Shown here piece by piece: positions 1 through 7,322 of a stretch of 64,000 bases of DNA; positions within the stretch are counted from its first letter, which is position 1, and every line of letters begins with the position of its first letter. The notes beneath the pieces are model-generated. The model saw only the letters and a program-made list of their open reading frames with translations, was not told the DNA's origin and ran no database searches. This stretch comes from CAIYUC01 sp963682005 (GTDB lineage Bacteria > Bacteroidota > Bacteroidia > Bacteroidales > FEN-979): the NCBI GenBank assembly GCA_963682005.1, contig OY820914.1, forward strand, positions 1 to 64,000. The letters are read 5' to 3'. The position numbers and the translations under genes were made by a program.

Positions 1-348
1 ACATGACGGGGCACCAAAATTGAATTTGAACGGAACTTTTTTTCCGTTGGTTATCATGAACTTCACCCCTTCAAGTCCAAGGACATTCCCTATCTCATGC
101 GGATCCGATACGGTAGAAACAGTTCCGTGGACTACGGCAAGACGTGCAAATTCCGAGGGGATCAGCATCGAACTTTCAATGTGAATGTGCGCATCGATCA
201 ATCCCGGTAAAATAAATTGGTCCGGAACATTCTCCGACTCCTCTATTTTCATGATCTTTCCACCGGCAACAGTGATGGTCCCTTTGAAAATTCTATTATT
301 CAGCACATCGATAATGGTTCCGGCAACCTGGAATACAGATGAATCCAT
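1..348 (-). CDS. adeC: Adenine deaminase, N-terminal part (cut by window edge)
   Basis: Reading the minus strand from an ATG at 346-348 gives 116 open codons that run off the left edge, so only the N-terminal part is present. The translation has the amidohydrolase metal-site motif DAHIHIESSM followed by HGT and DPHEIGNVLG, an arrangement typical of the Ade/AdeC family, which deaminates adenine to hypoxanthine in purine salvage. An N-terminal strand-rich segment (VAGTIIDVLNNRIFKG) matches the small beta domain that precedes the barrel in these enzymes. The start lies 13 bases after the rlmN stop, so the two are probably co-transcribed. The remaining catalytic residues are outside the window. 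Family assignment is by recognition of the motif block. Confidence 0.87.
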   Translation of the reverse strand, partial: MDSSVFQVAGTIIDVLNNRIFKGTITVAGGKIMKIEESENVPDQFILPGLIDAHIHIESSMLIPSEFARLAVVHGTVSTVSDPHEIGNVLGLEGVKFMITNGKKVPFKFNFGAPSC

Positions 349-361
349 GTTCTTCAGTGTT

Positions 362-1414
362 TTATTGTTCAGGTATTGTTCTTAATGCAAGTTGTCCGCA
401 GGCGGCATCAATATCCCCCCCCCTGCTTCTCCTGACATTCACCACCATATTTTTCTTTTCGAGGTGTTCCCTGAAAAGCTGGGTTTTTTCCTTGTCCGGC
501 TTACGGAATCCAGTTCCCTCAACCGGGTTGTACTCGATAAGGTTTACTTTGACCGGGAAATTCCTGCAGAACAGGGCAAGGTTCTGAGCATCCTGGATGC
601 TGTCGTTGAATCCGTTGAAAAGAAGGTATTCGATGGTTATCCGTTTCTTTGTGGCCTGGTAAAAGTATTTCAAGGATTCTGTCAGTTCCTCGAGGGGATG
701 TTTTTTATTAAGTGGTATAATGCTGCTTCGTTTTGCATTGTCGGCTGCATGAAGTGAAAGTGCAAAATGGTACCGGATCCGGTCATCAGCGAGCTTTCGT
801 ATCATAGGCGGGATCCCGACACTTGAAAGTGTGATCCGCTGGGGCGACATGGCGAGTCCATCCTCAGATGTGATCATTTCAACTGCCTTTTTCACTTCTT
901 CATAATTCAAAAGTGGCTCGCCCATCCCCATCAGCACAATGTTTGAAAGCGGAATGCTGAACTGTTTCAACGATTGCCGGTTTAATTCTGCAACCTGGTC
1001 GAAGATCTCCGTGAATTGCAGGTTTCTCTTGTACCCGAACTGCCCCGTTGCGCAAAAAGTACATCCAAGCGGGCATCCTGCCTGTGAGGAAATGCAGGCG
1101 GTGGTACGGTCCGCATCAGGTATGAGGACTCCTTCGATGAACAATCCGTCGGAAAGCCGGAATATGGTTTTAATGGTTTTGTCCCTGCTTTGCTGCTCGG
1201 TCTCAATCCGGAGAACCGGGAATGTGAAATCTTTTTCGAGACGTTCGCGAACAGATTTGGAAATATTGGACATCTCGGAGAAAGAACGGCAGGACTTCTT
1301 CCATAACCAGTCATACACCTGTCGGGCATGGTAAGGGCGTTCACCTGCTTCGGTGAAATATGTTTCAATTTCTCCCAGTGTCAGCGACCGGATATCAGTT
1401 CCCTCTTTCACCAT
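362..1414 (-). CDS. rlmN: 23S rRNA (adenine-2503-C2)-methyltransferase RlmN
   Basis: This 350-residue radical-SAM enzyme methylates C2 of A2503 in 23S rRNA and, in the family, also A37 of some tRNAs. The 4Fe-4S cluster motif CPLGCTFC is at residues 114-121, with the SAM-binding MGMGEPL further on. Near the C terminus DIDAACGQL supplies the conserved second catalytic cysteine (about residue 339); the methyl-carrying Cys of the mechanism has its counterpart here. Length is normal for the family. The start overlaps the 3' end of the upstream secreted-protein gene by 7 bases, and the stop is 13 bases before adeC, so a three-gene transcription unit is likely. Confidence 0.96.
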   Translation of the reverse strand: MVKEGTDIRSLTLGEIETYFTEAGERPYHARQVYDWLWKKSCRSFSEMSNISKSVRERLEKDFTFPVLRIETEQQSRDKTIKTIFRLSDGLFIEGVLIPDADRTTACISSQAGCPLGCTFCATGQFGYKRNLQFTEIFDQVAELNRQSLKQFSIPLSNIVLMGMGEPLLNYEEVKKAVEMITSEDGLAMSPQRITLSSVGIPPMIRKLADDRIRYHFALSLHAADNAKRSSIIPLNKKHPLEELTESLKYFYQATKKRITIEYLLFNGFNDSIQDAQNLALFCRNFPVKVNLIEYNPVEGTGFRKPDKEKTQLFREHLEKKNMVVNVRRSRGGDIDAACGQLALRTIPEQ

Positions 1415-1956
1415 TCATCCTTTTTAACGGCTTTGGGTTTCATCCCTTCTTTGAGGGTTTTGATCAGCCTTTGCATTGTCGTATCCACCTGGTAAAGGTA
1501 AGCATCGCACTGCGGACCATATTCAGGATCTTTCTTATTCAACCACCTTTCAAGCGGGAATCGTGAAGTGTTTTTCAGGTTGAAGTCGTTCAGTGTGTAC
1601 CGGTATTTATTATCCCTGAATTCAATCTTGATCGCATATGTTATCATCGGTCCGTCACGCCTCAGGCTGTCTTTGTCATAATAAACCACACGAAGCCTTC
1701 CGATGCCTTCTATCTTTCCATTTGCCCGGTCCATCACGTTGGCAACGCTGTTCGGGCTCAGGTAATAATACCGCATCCAGGACATACCCCGGTCGAAAAG
1801 CACTTCCCGGGCACCCTCCTGGGTTACAACCTCCTTGTAGGTGAAGGTTTTCGTTTCGGAATCAACGGGAGGTATTCTTAATGGAGGCAGGCTTTTTTGT
1901 GAAAAACCAGTCGTTGCCAGTAAAAGAAACAGTGTAATTATTTTCAGGAGTTTCAT
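1408..1956 (-). CDS. Small secreted protein of unknown function
   Basis: I do not recognise this family. From the ATG at 1954-1956 the protein has 182 residues and begins with a lysine followed by a hydrophobic stretch ending GFSQ, which looks like a signal peptide. An in-frame upstream ATG at 1986 would add ten polar residues in front of that signal, so the shorter start is preferred. The mature part has several Tyr- and Arg-rich beta-like segments (SWMRYYYLSPNS, YAIKIEFRDNKYRYT) and a C terminus rich in Lys. The gene overlaps the start of rlmN by 7 bases, so the two may be translationally coupled. Function cannot be inferred from the sequence. Confidence 0.7.
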   Translation of the reverse strand: MKLLKIITLFLLLATTGFSQKSLPPLRIPPVDSETKTFTYKEVVTQEGAREVLFDRGMSWMRYYYLSPNSVANVMDRANGKIEGIGRLRVVYYDKDSLRRDGPMITYAIKIEFRDNKYRYTLNDFNLKNTSRFPLERWLNKKDPEYGPQCDAYLYQVDTTMQRLIKTLKEGMKPKAVKKDEW

Positions 1957-2064
1957 AGTGTGTACTTTGAAGAGATTAATATCCACGGATTATTCATCAC
2001 AATATTAACTTAAATACGAAAAAAGCACCTGTTTATTATGAATTTTTTTTCAACCTTTCTATAA

Positions 2065-2099
2065 ACAATAAAGCCCCGGAAAAACCAGGGCTTCATTGT
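2065..2099 (-). terminator. Hairpin downstream of groEL
   Basis: A near-perfect inverted repeat (AAGCCC...GGGCTT core, extended by ACAAT/ATTGT arms, five-base loop) lies 15 bases past the groEL stop. The T-tract on the minus strand is short, so this is a probable rather than textbook intrinsic terminator for groES-groEL. Confidence 0.7.
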
Positions 2100-2113
2100 T
2101 CATTTTGATGATC

Positions 2114-3760
2114 TTAGTACATATCACCCATTCCTCCGCCGTAGCCACCGGGGCCTCCCATCGGCATCTTGGGTTCTTTTTCTTCTTTATGCGTAGCAAG
2201 GACACATTCTGTAGTCAGAAGCATGCCTGCAATGGAAGCTGCATTCTCAAGTGCTATCCTCGAAACCTTGGTAGGATCGATAACGCCGGATTTGAACAAG
2301 TTCTCATACTCCTCTGTACGAGCATTGAATCCAAAATCATCTTTCCCTTCTTTTACTCTTTGAATAATCACAGAACCCTCTAAACCGGCATTTTCAACGA
2401 TTTGACGTAATGGCTCCTCTAGTGCTCTTTTTATTATTGAAATACCAGTATCTTCGTCTTCATTTACACCTTTCAACTTTGCAATTGCATTAATGGCTCT
2501 AATATAACCAACTCCTCCACCCGGGATTATTCCTTCGTCAATAGCAGCCCTTGTTGCATGCAAAGCATCATCAAAACGGTCTTTCTTCTCCTTCATTTCA
2601 ACTTCGCTTGCAGCGCCAACATAGATCACAGCAACGCCACCGGCTAATTTGGCTAATCTTTCCTGGAGTTTTTCCTTGTCGTAATCTGAAGTTGTTGTCG
2701 TAATCTGTTCATTTATTTGATTAATCCTAGCAGTAATTAAATTTTTATCACCAAGCCCACTAATGATAGTTGTATTGTCCTTATCTATCGTGATTTTTTC
2801 TGCTTGACCCAAATATTCAATAGTGGTGTTTTCAAATTTATATCCCTTATCTTCTGAAATTACTGTTCCACCTGTCAGAACTGCGATATCTTCAAGCATT
2901 TCCTTTCTCCTGTCGCCAAATCCTGGAGCTTTAACAGCTGCGACTTTCAGCGAACCCCTGATCTTGTTCACCACGAGTGTTGCCAGCGCTTCACCATCGA
3001 CATCCTCCGCAATAATAATTAATGGACGGCCTGTTTGAACTACTTTTTCCAGTATTGGCAGAATGTCCTTCATTATAGAAATTTTTTTGTCATGGATTAA
3101 GATATATGGATTTTCATAAACTACTTCCATTTTATCAGTATCCGTAACAAAATAAGCGGCAATATAACCTCGGTCAAACTGCATACCTTCAACAACCTTT
3201 ATTGTTGTTTCAATTCCTTTTGCCTCTTCTATCGTAATAACACCTTCCTTCTTAACTTTTGTCATCGCTTCAGCTATCATCTTCCCTATAAAAACATCAT
3301 TGTTGGCGGAAACTGATGCAACCTGTTCTATTCTCTCATTGTTGTTTCCAATTTGTTTTGATTGGTTCTTGAGCGATTTTATAACTTCAATAACGGCTTT
3401 ATCAATCCCTTTTTTCAGGTCCATCGGGTTTGCACCTGCAGTAACGTTTTTCAGTCCGGTGGTGAAGATGGCCTGTGCAAGAACCGTTGCAGTGGTTGTT
3501 CCGTCACCAGCCAATTCACTGGTCTTGGATGCCACTTCCTTTACCATTTGGGCTCCCATGTTCTCCACGGTATCCTTCAGTTCGATCTCTTTTGCCACAG
3601 TAACACCATCCTTGGTTATGATGGGTGCACCGTATGATTTGTCGATAATCACGTTACGGCCGCTTGGTCCCAATGTTACTTTTACTGCATTGCTTAGCGC
3701 ATCAACGCCCGTTTTCAATGCTTCTCTTGCTTTTATGTTAAAAATAATATCTTTTGCCAT
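2114..3760 (-). CDS. groEL: Chaperonin GroEL
   Basis: This is the 60-kDa chaperonin subunit, 548 residues, forming the double-ring ATP-dependent folding chamber with GroES. The protein shows the ATP-site motifs (VTLGPSGRNVIIDK, DGTTTATVLAQAI) and the equatorial C-terminal half (GGGVGYIRAI, AGLEGSVI). The C-terminal tail is glycine-rich and short of Met repeats (GGPGGYGGGMGDMY), as is common in Bacteroidota. It lies 48 bases downstream of groES in the usual operon order. Base composition is patchy inside the gene: 60-base lines I counted range from 28% GC (2701-2760) to 55% (2941-3000), although the reading frame and protein are intact. Confidence 0.98.
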   Translation of the reverse strand: MAKDIIFNIKAREALKTGVDALSNAVKVTLGPSGRNVIIDKSYGAPIITKDGVTVAKEIELKDTVENMGAQMVKEVASKTSELAGDGTTTATVLAQAIFTTGLKNVTAGANPMDLKKGIDKAVIEVIKSLKNQSKQIGNNNERIEQVASVSANNDVFIGKMIAEAMTKVKKEGVITIEEAKGIETTIKVVEGMQFDRGYIAAYFVTDTDKMEVVYENPYILIHDKKISIMKDILPILEKVVQTGRPLIIIAEDVDGEALATLVVNKIRGSLKVAAVKAPGFGDRRKEMLEDIAVLTGGTVISEDKGYKFENTTIEYLGQAEKITIDKDNTTIISGLGDKNLITARINQINEQITTTTSDYDKEKLQERLAKLAGGVAVIYVGAASEVEMKEKKDRFDDALHATRAAIDEGIIPGGGVGYIRAINAIAKLKGVNEDEDTGISIIKRALEEPLRQIVENAGLEGSVIIQRVKEGKDDFGFNARTEEYENLFKSGVIDPTKVSRIALENAASIAGMLLTTECVLATHKEEKEPKMPMGGPGGYGGGMGDMY

Positions 3761-3808
3761 GTTTATTAATATTTAAAGTTAAACTATGTTGTTAGTTGAT
3801 GATTTTGA

Positions 3809-4090
3809 TTATAAATTAATTCCGAAGATATCTGACTCTCTCATAATTAAGTAATTTTTTCCATCAATTGGTATCTCATTTCCAGAATACTTCCCATAAG
3901 TTACAATATCACCAACTTTTACTGTTATTGGTTCATCCTTTTTACCGTTACCCACTGCAACAACAGTTCCTTGCTGAGGTTTTTCTTTTGCTGTATCAGG
4001 TATAATAATACCGCCTGCAGTTTTTTCTTCGGCCGGGGCCGGTTCAACCACAACACGGTCTGCCAATGGTTTGAAATTTAATTTTGCCAT
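3809..4090 (-). CDS. groES: Co-chaperonin GroES
   Basis: This 93-residue co-chaperonin caps the GroEL ring. The sequence opens with FKPLADRVVVEPAPAEEKTAGGIIIPD, of which the mobile loop (EEKTAGGIIIP) binds GroEL. The remainder (GTVVAVGNG, VKVGDIVTYGKYSG) is typical of the fold and the length is standard. It is first in the groES-groEL operon; about 125 bases of AT-rich sequence separate it from the terminator of the secG unit and probably hold the promoter, but I could not identify a convincing -7 box or CIRCE element there. Confidence 0.98.
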   Translation of the reverse strand: MAKLNFKPLADRVVVEPAPAEEKTAGGIIIPDTAKEKPQQGTVVAVGNGKKDEPITVKVGDIVTYGKYSGNEIPIDGKNYLIMRESDIFGINL

Positions 4091-4216
4091 AATACAATAT
4101 TTTAATGTTAAACTTAGATGAATAATTCAGAAGAGTTTTTCCTTCAATGTCATAATTTATGCCAAAGGGAATTAGAAGCAATTAACAGGACAATTTTTCA
4201 GGATGGCAATGGAATG

Positions 4217-4244
4217 AAAAAAAAATGTCAGAGTGTTCTGACAT
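4217..4244 (-). terminator. Intrinsic terminator of the secG transcription unit
   Basis: On the minus strand an eight-base stem (ATGTCAGA / TCTGACAT, four-base loop) is followed directly by a run of nine T residues. It lies just after the secG stop, so it ends the sigma54-activator - lptE - TPR - secG unit before groES. Confidence 0.88.
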
Positions 4245-4259
4245 TCTGACATTTTCCTT

Positions 4260-4601
4260 TTACTTTTTCGCAGGTTGCGTTGGCGGTGATTGGAAATCCT
4301 TGATCGGTGCCGATTTAGTTTCATTGATCTGTTTCTGGATCTCACTTTCCTGTGCTTTTGCCTGTCCCTGGTTCTTTGGGATCACGAACATGGAGAAGAG
4401 GCAGAGTGCAAGCAGTACAATGGCAAGTGTCCAGGTCGTCTTTTCGAGGAAATCGGCAGTTTTCCGAACTCCCATGAACTGATTTGAAGATGAAAAGTTC
4501 GATGCCAGGCCACCACCTTTTGAATTCTGAACCAATACAACAAGTACCAGCAGGACGCAGGTGATGAGAATAAGGACTGAGATTAAAATATAAATGGCCA
4601 T
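4260..4601 (-). CDS. secG: Preprotein translocase subunit SecG
   Basis: SecG is the small accessory membrane subunit of the SecYEG channel. The 113-residue protein has two transmembrane segments (about residues 2-24 and 53-73) joined by the conserved cytoplasmic loop LVQNSKGGGLASNFSSSNQ, which identifies the family. The charged and Pro/Gln-rich C-terminal tail (about 35 residues) is a common extension in Bacteroidota. Gene order lptE - TPR-like protein - secG - groES is the usual one in this phylum, which supports the call. It is followed by a strong terminator. Confidence 0.95.
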   Translation of the reverse strand: MAIYILISVLILITCVLLVLVVLVQNSKGGGLASNFSSSNQFMGVRKTADFLEKTTWTLAIVLLALCLFSMFVIPKNQGQAKAQESEIQKQINETKSAPIKDFQSPPTQPAKK

Positions 4602-4664
4602 TTCAGATTACAATTTACGAATTACGTTCTTACCTTTTTCTTTTAATGATGAGCAAAGACAGGG

Positions 4665-5429
4665 CTATTGCTTCATTTTTTCAATTTGGTCTGCAAAGTA
4701 ACGACTTTTTTCCGGAAATAGCAAAATTAATTTCTCATATATCCTTTTTGCTTTCGGAAGGTTGCCTTGTTCATAATAAAGACGGGCAAGGGTTTCTGAT
4801 ACGATATCATCTTCATCCAGGTTGCTTTTCAGGGCGATTTCTGCCGGGTTGAAAAAGGAGGTTCTTGGCGGAGACATCCGCGGTTCATCGCGTATAAACT
4901 TATCGATGATATCCTCCTTTCTGGTAACTTTGCTTTCCGGTGTTACGGATACAGGTTGGGTTTCGGATTCAATCAAGGCAGCTTCGGCTTCCCGCTCGGC
5001 CATGATCTCCTCGAGCCGCCTCCTTACTATAAGGATCAGCTCCTCCTCCGTTTTCAGCTCTTCTTCGGGAATTTCAGCTACCGGTTCAATCTCTGGTTGC
5101 AGCACCTGTGCCGGGCTTACAACAATTTCCTCCGGTTCAGCAGTATCGGGAATCCGGATGATCTCTTCCGGAGAAGCTGGTGCGGCATCACCGGTACGAA
5201 AATCTTCAAACAGTTTTTTTATTCTTTTCCTTGACGAAGCATATGCAGCCGTACGTTTTAACTGGGTGGGAAAATCAAGGTCATTGGATCTGAAAAGACT
5301 ATACGAGAAAAGGATCTGTGATGCTGCACAATAAGGGAATTTTTCGACGATATTCCTGATCTCCCGGGTATCTTCCGGCCCAAGAGAATCGGGATGTTCG
5401 ATGTACCGGAGGAATTCCTTGCGCGTCAT
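4665..5429 (-). CDS. TPR-like conserved Bacteroidota protein of unknown role
   Basis: The protein has 254 residues without a signal peptide or membrane segment. The N-terminal third is helical (LRYIEHPDSLGPEDTREI, ASQILFSYSLF). The centre is a long acidic, Glu-rich, probably disordered linker (about residues 105-170). The C-terminal 50 residues (VSETLARLYYEQGNLPKAKR, YEKLILLFPEKS) form a single clear tetratricopeptide-type helix pair. The position between lptE and secG is conserved in Bacteroidota, where similar proteins are usually annotated only as hypothetical or TPR proteins. A role as a cytoplasmic adaptor is possible but the sequence does not show a partner. Confidence 0.85.
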   Translation of the reverse strand: MTRKEFLRYIEHPDSLGPEDTREIRNIVEKFPYCAASQILFSYSLFRSNDLDFPTQLKRTAAYASSRKRIKKLFEDFRTGDAAPASPEEIIRIPDTAEPEEIVVSPAQVLQPEIEPVAEIPEEELKTEEELILIVRRRLEEIMAEREAEAALIESETQPVSVTPESKVTRKEDIIDKFIRDEPRMSPPRTSFFNPAEIALKSNLDEDDIVSETLARLYYEQGNLPKAKRIYEKLILLFPEKSRYFADQIEKMKQ

Positions 5430-5455
5430 ATTCTAAACTCTTTGGTCTTTAATCC

Positions 5456-5998
5456 TTACCAGTTTACAACTGCCTTGTTAAAGATATCAATGACCAGCTG
5501 ATCTGTGACATCCTTGATAAGCTGATCCTGGATTGGAGGCAGAGGCTGAACATTATAATCTGTATACCGGGAAAAAGAAGTTTCAAAGTTTTGTTTTTCA
5601 TTGGTCCGGTTAGTAAACTTTACACGTACCGTGATGGTCATCCGGTTCTTTGCAGCCGTTTCATTTCCCTGGATCGCAATGGGCGACCCTGGATCATAAA
5701 CGGTAATGGCACCTTCGATGGTAAGATCCCCGCCCCGGTCAACCAGTACCAGGCTGGTCTGCGTTGTGAAATAGTCTTTCAGGGCATTTGTAAATGTGCT
5801 GCTCAATGCAGGCACGACAAGGGGTGCATTATTCGGAAAATTCAGGATGGTCAGGGTTTTTACACTGGGAGATATCGATGCTCCGGAAAAAGAGTAACTC
5901 ACCCTGCAGGAACTTTGAACCAGGCAAAGTCCACCCACAAGCCCTGTGAAAAGGACGAAATAAATGGATCTCCACCTGTATATTAAGGCATTAAGCAA
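5456..5998 (-). CDS. lptE: LptE-family LPS-assembly lipoprotein
   Basis: LptE plugs and assembles the LptD channel that inserts lipopolysaccharide into the outer membrane. This 180-residue protein starts with a hydrophobic segment ending at a lipobox-like VQSSC (Cys31). The mature part follows the pattern of the Bacteroidota LptE family: YSFSGASI at the start, KTLTILNFPNNAPLV, a helix (ALSSTFTNALKDYF), then ADLTIEGAITVYDPG-like strands (here GDLTIEGAITVYDPGSP) and a C-terminal helix (DQLVIDIFNKAVVNW). The N-terminal region before the hydrophobic stretch is a little longer than usual. It sits between the sigma54 activator and the TPR-like gene, the order usual for the phylum. Confidence 0.88.
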   Translation of the reverse strand: MLNALIYRWRSIYFVLFTGLVGGLCLVQSSCRVSYSFSGASISPSVKTLTILNFPNNAPLVVPALSSTFTNALKDYFTTQTSLVLVDRGGDLTIEGAITVYDPGSPIAIQGNETAAKNRMTITVRVKFTNRTNEKQNFETSFSRYTDYNVQPLPPIQDQLIKDVTDQLVIDIFNKAVVNW

Positions 5999-6042
5999 AG
6001 CAGATTTATTATGATCCTGTTCCTCAAGGCAATATTGCCGTG

Positions 6043-7269
6043 CTATTCCAGGTTATATTCCTTGATCTTCCTGTAAAGTGTACGTTCAGAGATTCCCAGT
6101 TCCTTGGCTGCATCCTTTCTTTTTCCTTCATGCTTCTGAAGTGCCCGCCGGATGAAGTCGATCTCCTGCTTCTGAAGTGAGAACGATTCAAGGAATTCTT
6201 CCGGTTCCTGAACCGGTTCGGAATGGTCCTTTACTTCAGGCTGAATGAAAACAGGATGCTCTTCAACCGGTGCGTCATCAAACTCCTTGTAAAGTCTTTT
6301 GATTAGATGGGTGTTCTCGCCGAGAAGTGTTGTGGGATTATCATTCTTCATCAACGACATTACCAGCTGCTTAAGGTCATTCACATCCTTTTTCATTTCA
6401 AAAAGAACCTTGTAAAGCAGCTCTCTTTCCGTAAACTTTCCCGCATCTTCTCCTTTATATAATATAGGCAGATCGTTGGTTTGTCCATGCGGGAGATATT
6501 TCGCCAGGGTATTACCGTCGATGGAACGGGTTTTTTCGATGATGGAGATCTGTTCCGTGATGTTCTTGAGTTGCCTTATATTCCCCGGCCATCTGTAGTT
6601 GATCAGCCGTTGCTGGGCATCCTCATCAAGGGTAATGGTCGGCATCCGGTATTTTTCAGCGGCATCGGAGGCAAATTTCCTGAAAAGAAGGTAAACATCT
6701 TCCTTCCTGTCCCTCAGGGGAGGCATGAAGATCGGAACCGTATTCAACCGGTAGTAGAGATCCTGCCTGAACTTCCCGGTAGAAATTGCATCCGGGATGT
6801 TAATATTGCTTGCACCGACAAGGCGTACATTGGTTTTAAGCACCTTTGAAGAACCTACCCTCATAAATTCACCGCTTTCAAGAACCCTGAGGAGTCTTAC
6901 CTGGGTAGAAAGGGGCAATTCTGCAACTTCATCCAGGAAAATGGTTCCACCGTTCACGACTTCAAAATATCCTTTCCGGGCTTCGTGGGCTCCTGTAAAG
7001 GAACCTTTTTCATGTCCGAAAAGTTCTGAATCGATTGTTCCTTCAGGTATGGCTCCGCAATTCACGGCAATGTATGGTCCGTGCTTGCGTGAACTGAGCT
7101 GATGAATGATCTTTGGGAAGAATTCTTTTCCTGTTCCGCTTTCGCCTGTGATCAGGACCGTTATATCTGTTGAGGCGACCTGCCGGGCAATATCGATTGC
7201 CCTGTCAAGAAGTATGGAATTCCCAATGATCCCAAAGCGCTGCTTTATCGACAAAATATCCATATCCAA
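6043..7269 (-). CDS. Sigma54-dependent transcriptional activator (AAA+ and Fis-type HTH)
   Basis: The 408-residue protein is an enhancer-binding activator for sigma54 RNA polymerase. It has no receiver or other sensory domain: the AAA+ module begins near residue 14. Walker A is GESGTGKE (42-49) and Walker B TIFLDE (109-114). The sigma54-contact loop is GSFTGA (89-94) instead of the usual GAFTGA. After a Gln/Glu-rich linker, the C terminus holds a Fis-type helix-turn-helix (RKDAAKELGISERTLYRKIK). Without a regulatory domain, its activity is presumably set by expression level or a partner. It leads the lptE - TPR - secG unit, an order common in Bacteroidota; its target genes cannot be seen here. 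Confidence 0.93.
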   Translation of the reverse strand: MDMDILSIKQRFGIIGNSILLDRAIDIARQVASTDITVLITGESGTGKEFFPKIIHQLSSRKHGPYIAVNCGAIPEGTIDSELFGHEKGSFTGAHEARKGYFEVVNGGTIFLDEVAELPLSTQVRLLRVLESGEFMRVGSSKVLKTNVRLVGASNINIPDAISTGKFRQDLYYRLNTVPIFMPPLRDRKEDVYLLFRKFASDAAEKYRMPTITLDEDAQQRLINYRWPGNIRQLKNITEQISIIEKTRSIDGNTLAKYLPHGQTNDLPILYKGEDAGKFTERELLYKVLFEMKKDVNDLKQLVMSLMKNDNPTTLLGENTHLIKRLYKEFDDAPVEEHPVFIQPEVKDHSEPVQEPEEFLESFSLQKQEIDFIRRALQKHEGKRKDAAKELGISERTLYRKIKEYNLE

Positions 7270-7302
7270 ATTATGTTATTCCAGCCTTCGAGAATTGTGA
7301 GA

Positions 7303-7310
7303 CAAAGATA
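7303..7310 (-). promoter_or_regulatory. Bacteroidota -7 box before the sigma54-activator unit
   Basis: The minus strand reads TATCTTTG, an exact fit to TAnnTTTG, 34 bases before the activator start. No clear TTG -33 element is seen at the usual spacing. Confidence 0.55.
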
Positions 7311-7322
7311 CGAGAATCTTGC

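Noticed and set aside
4100..4200. CIRCE or heat-shock element before groES
   Set aside because: No 9-bp inverted repeat with a 9-bp spacer could be found in the leader.
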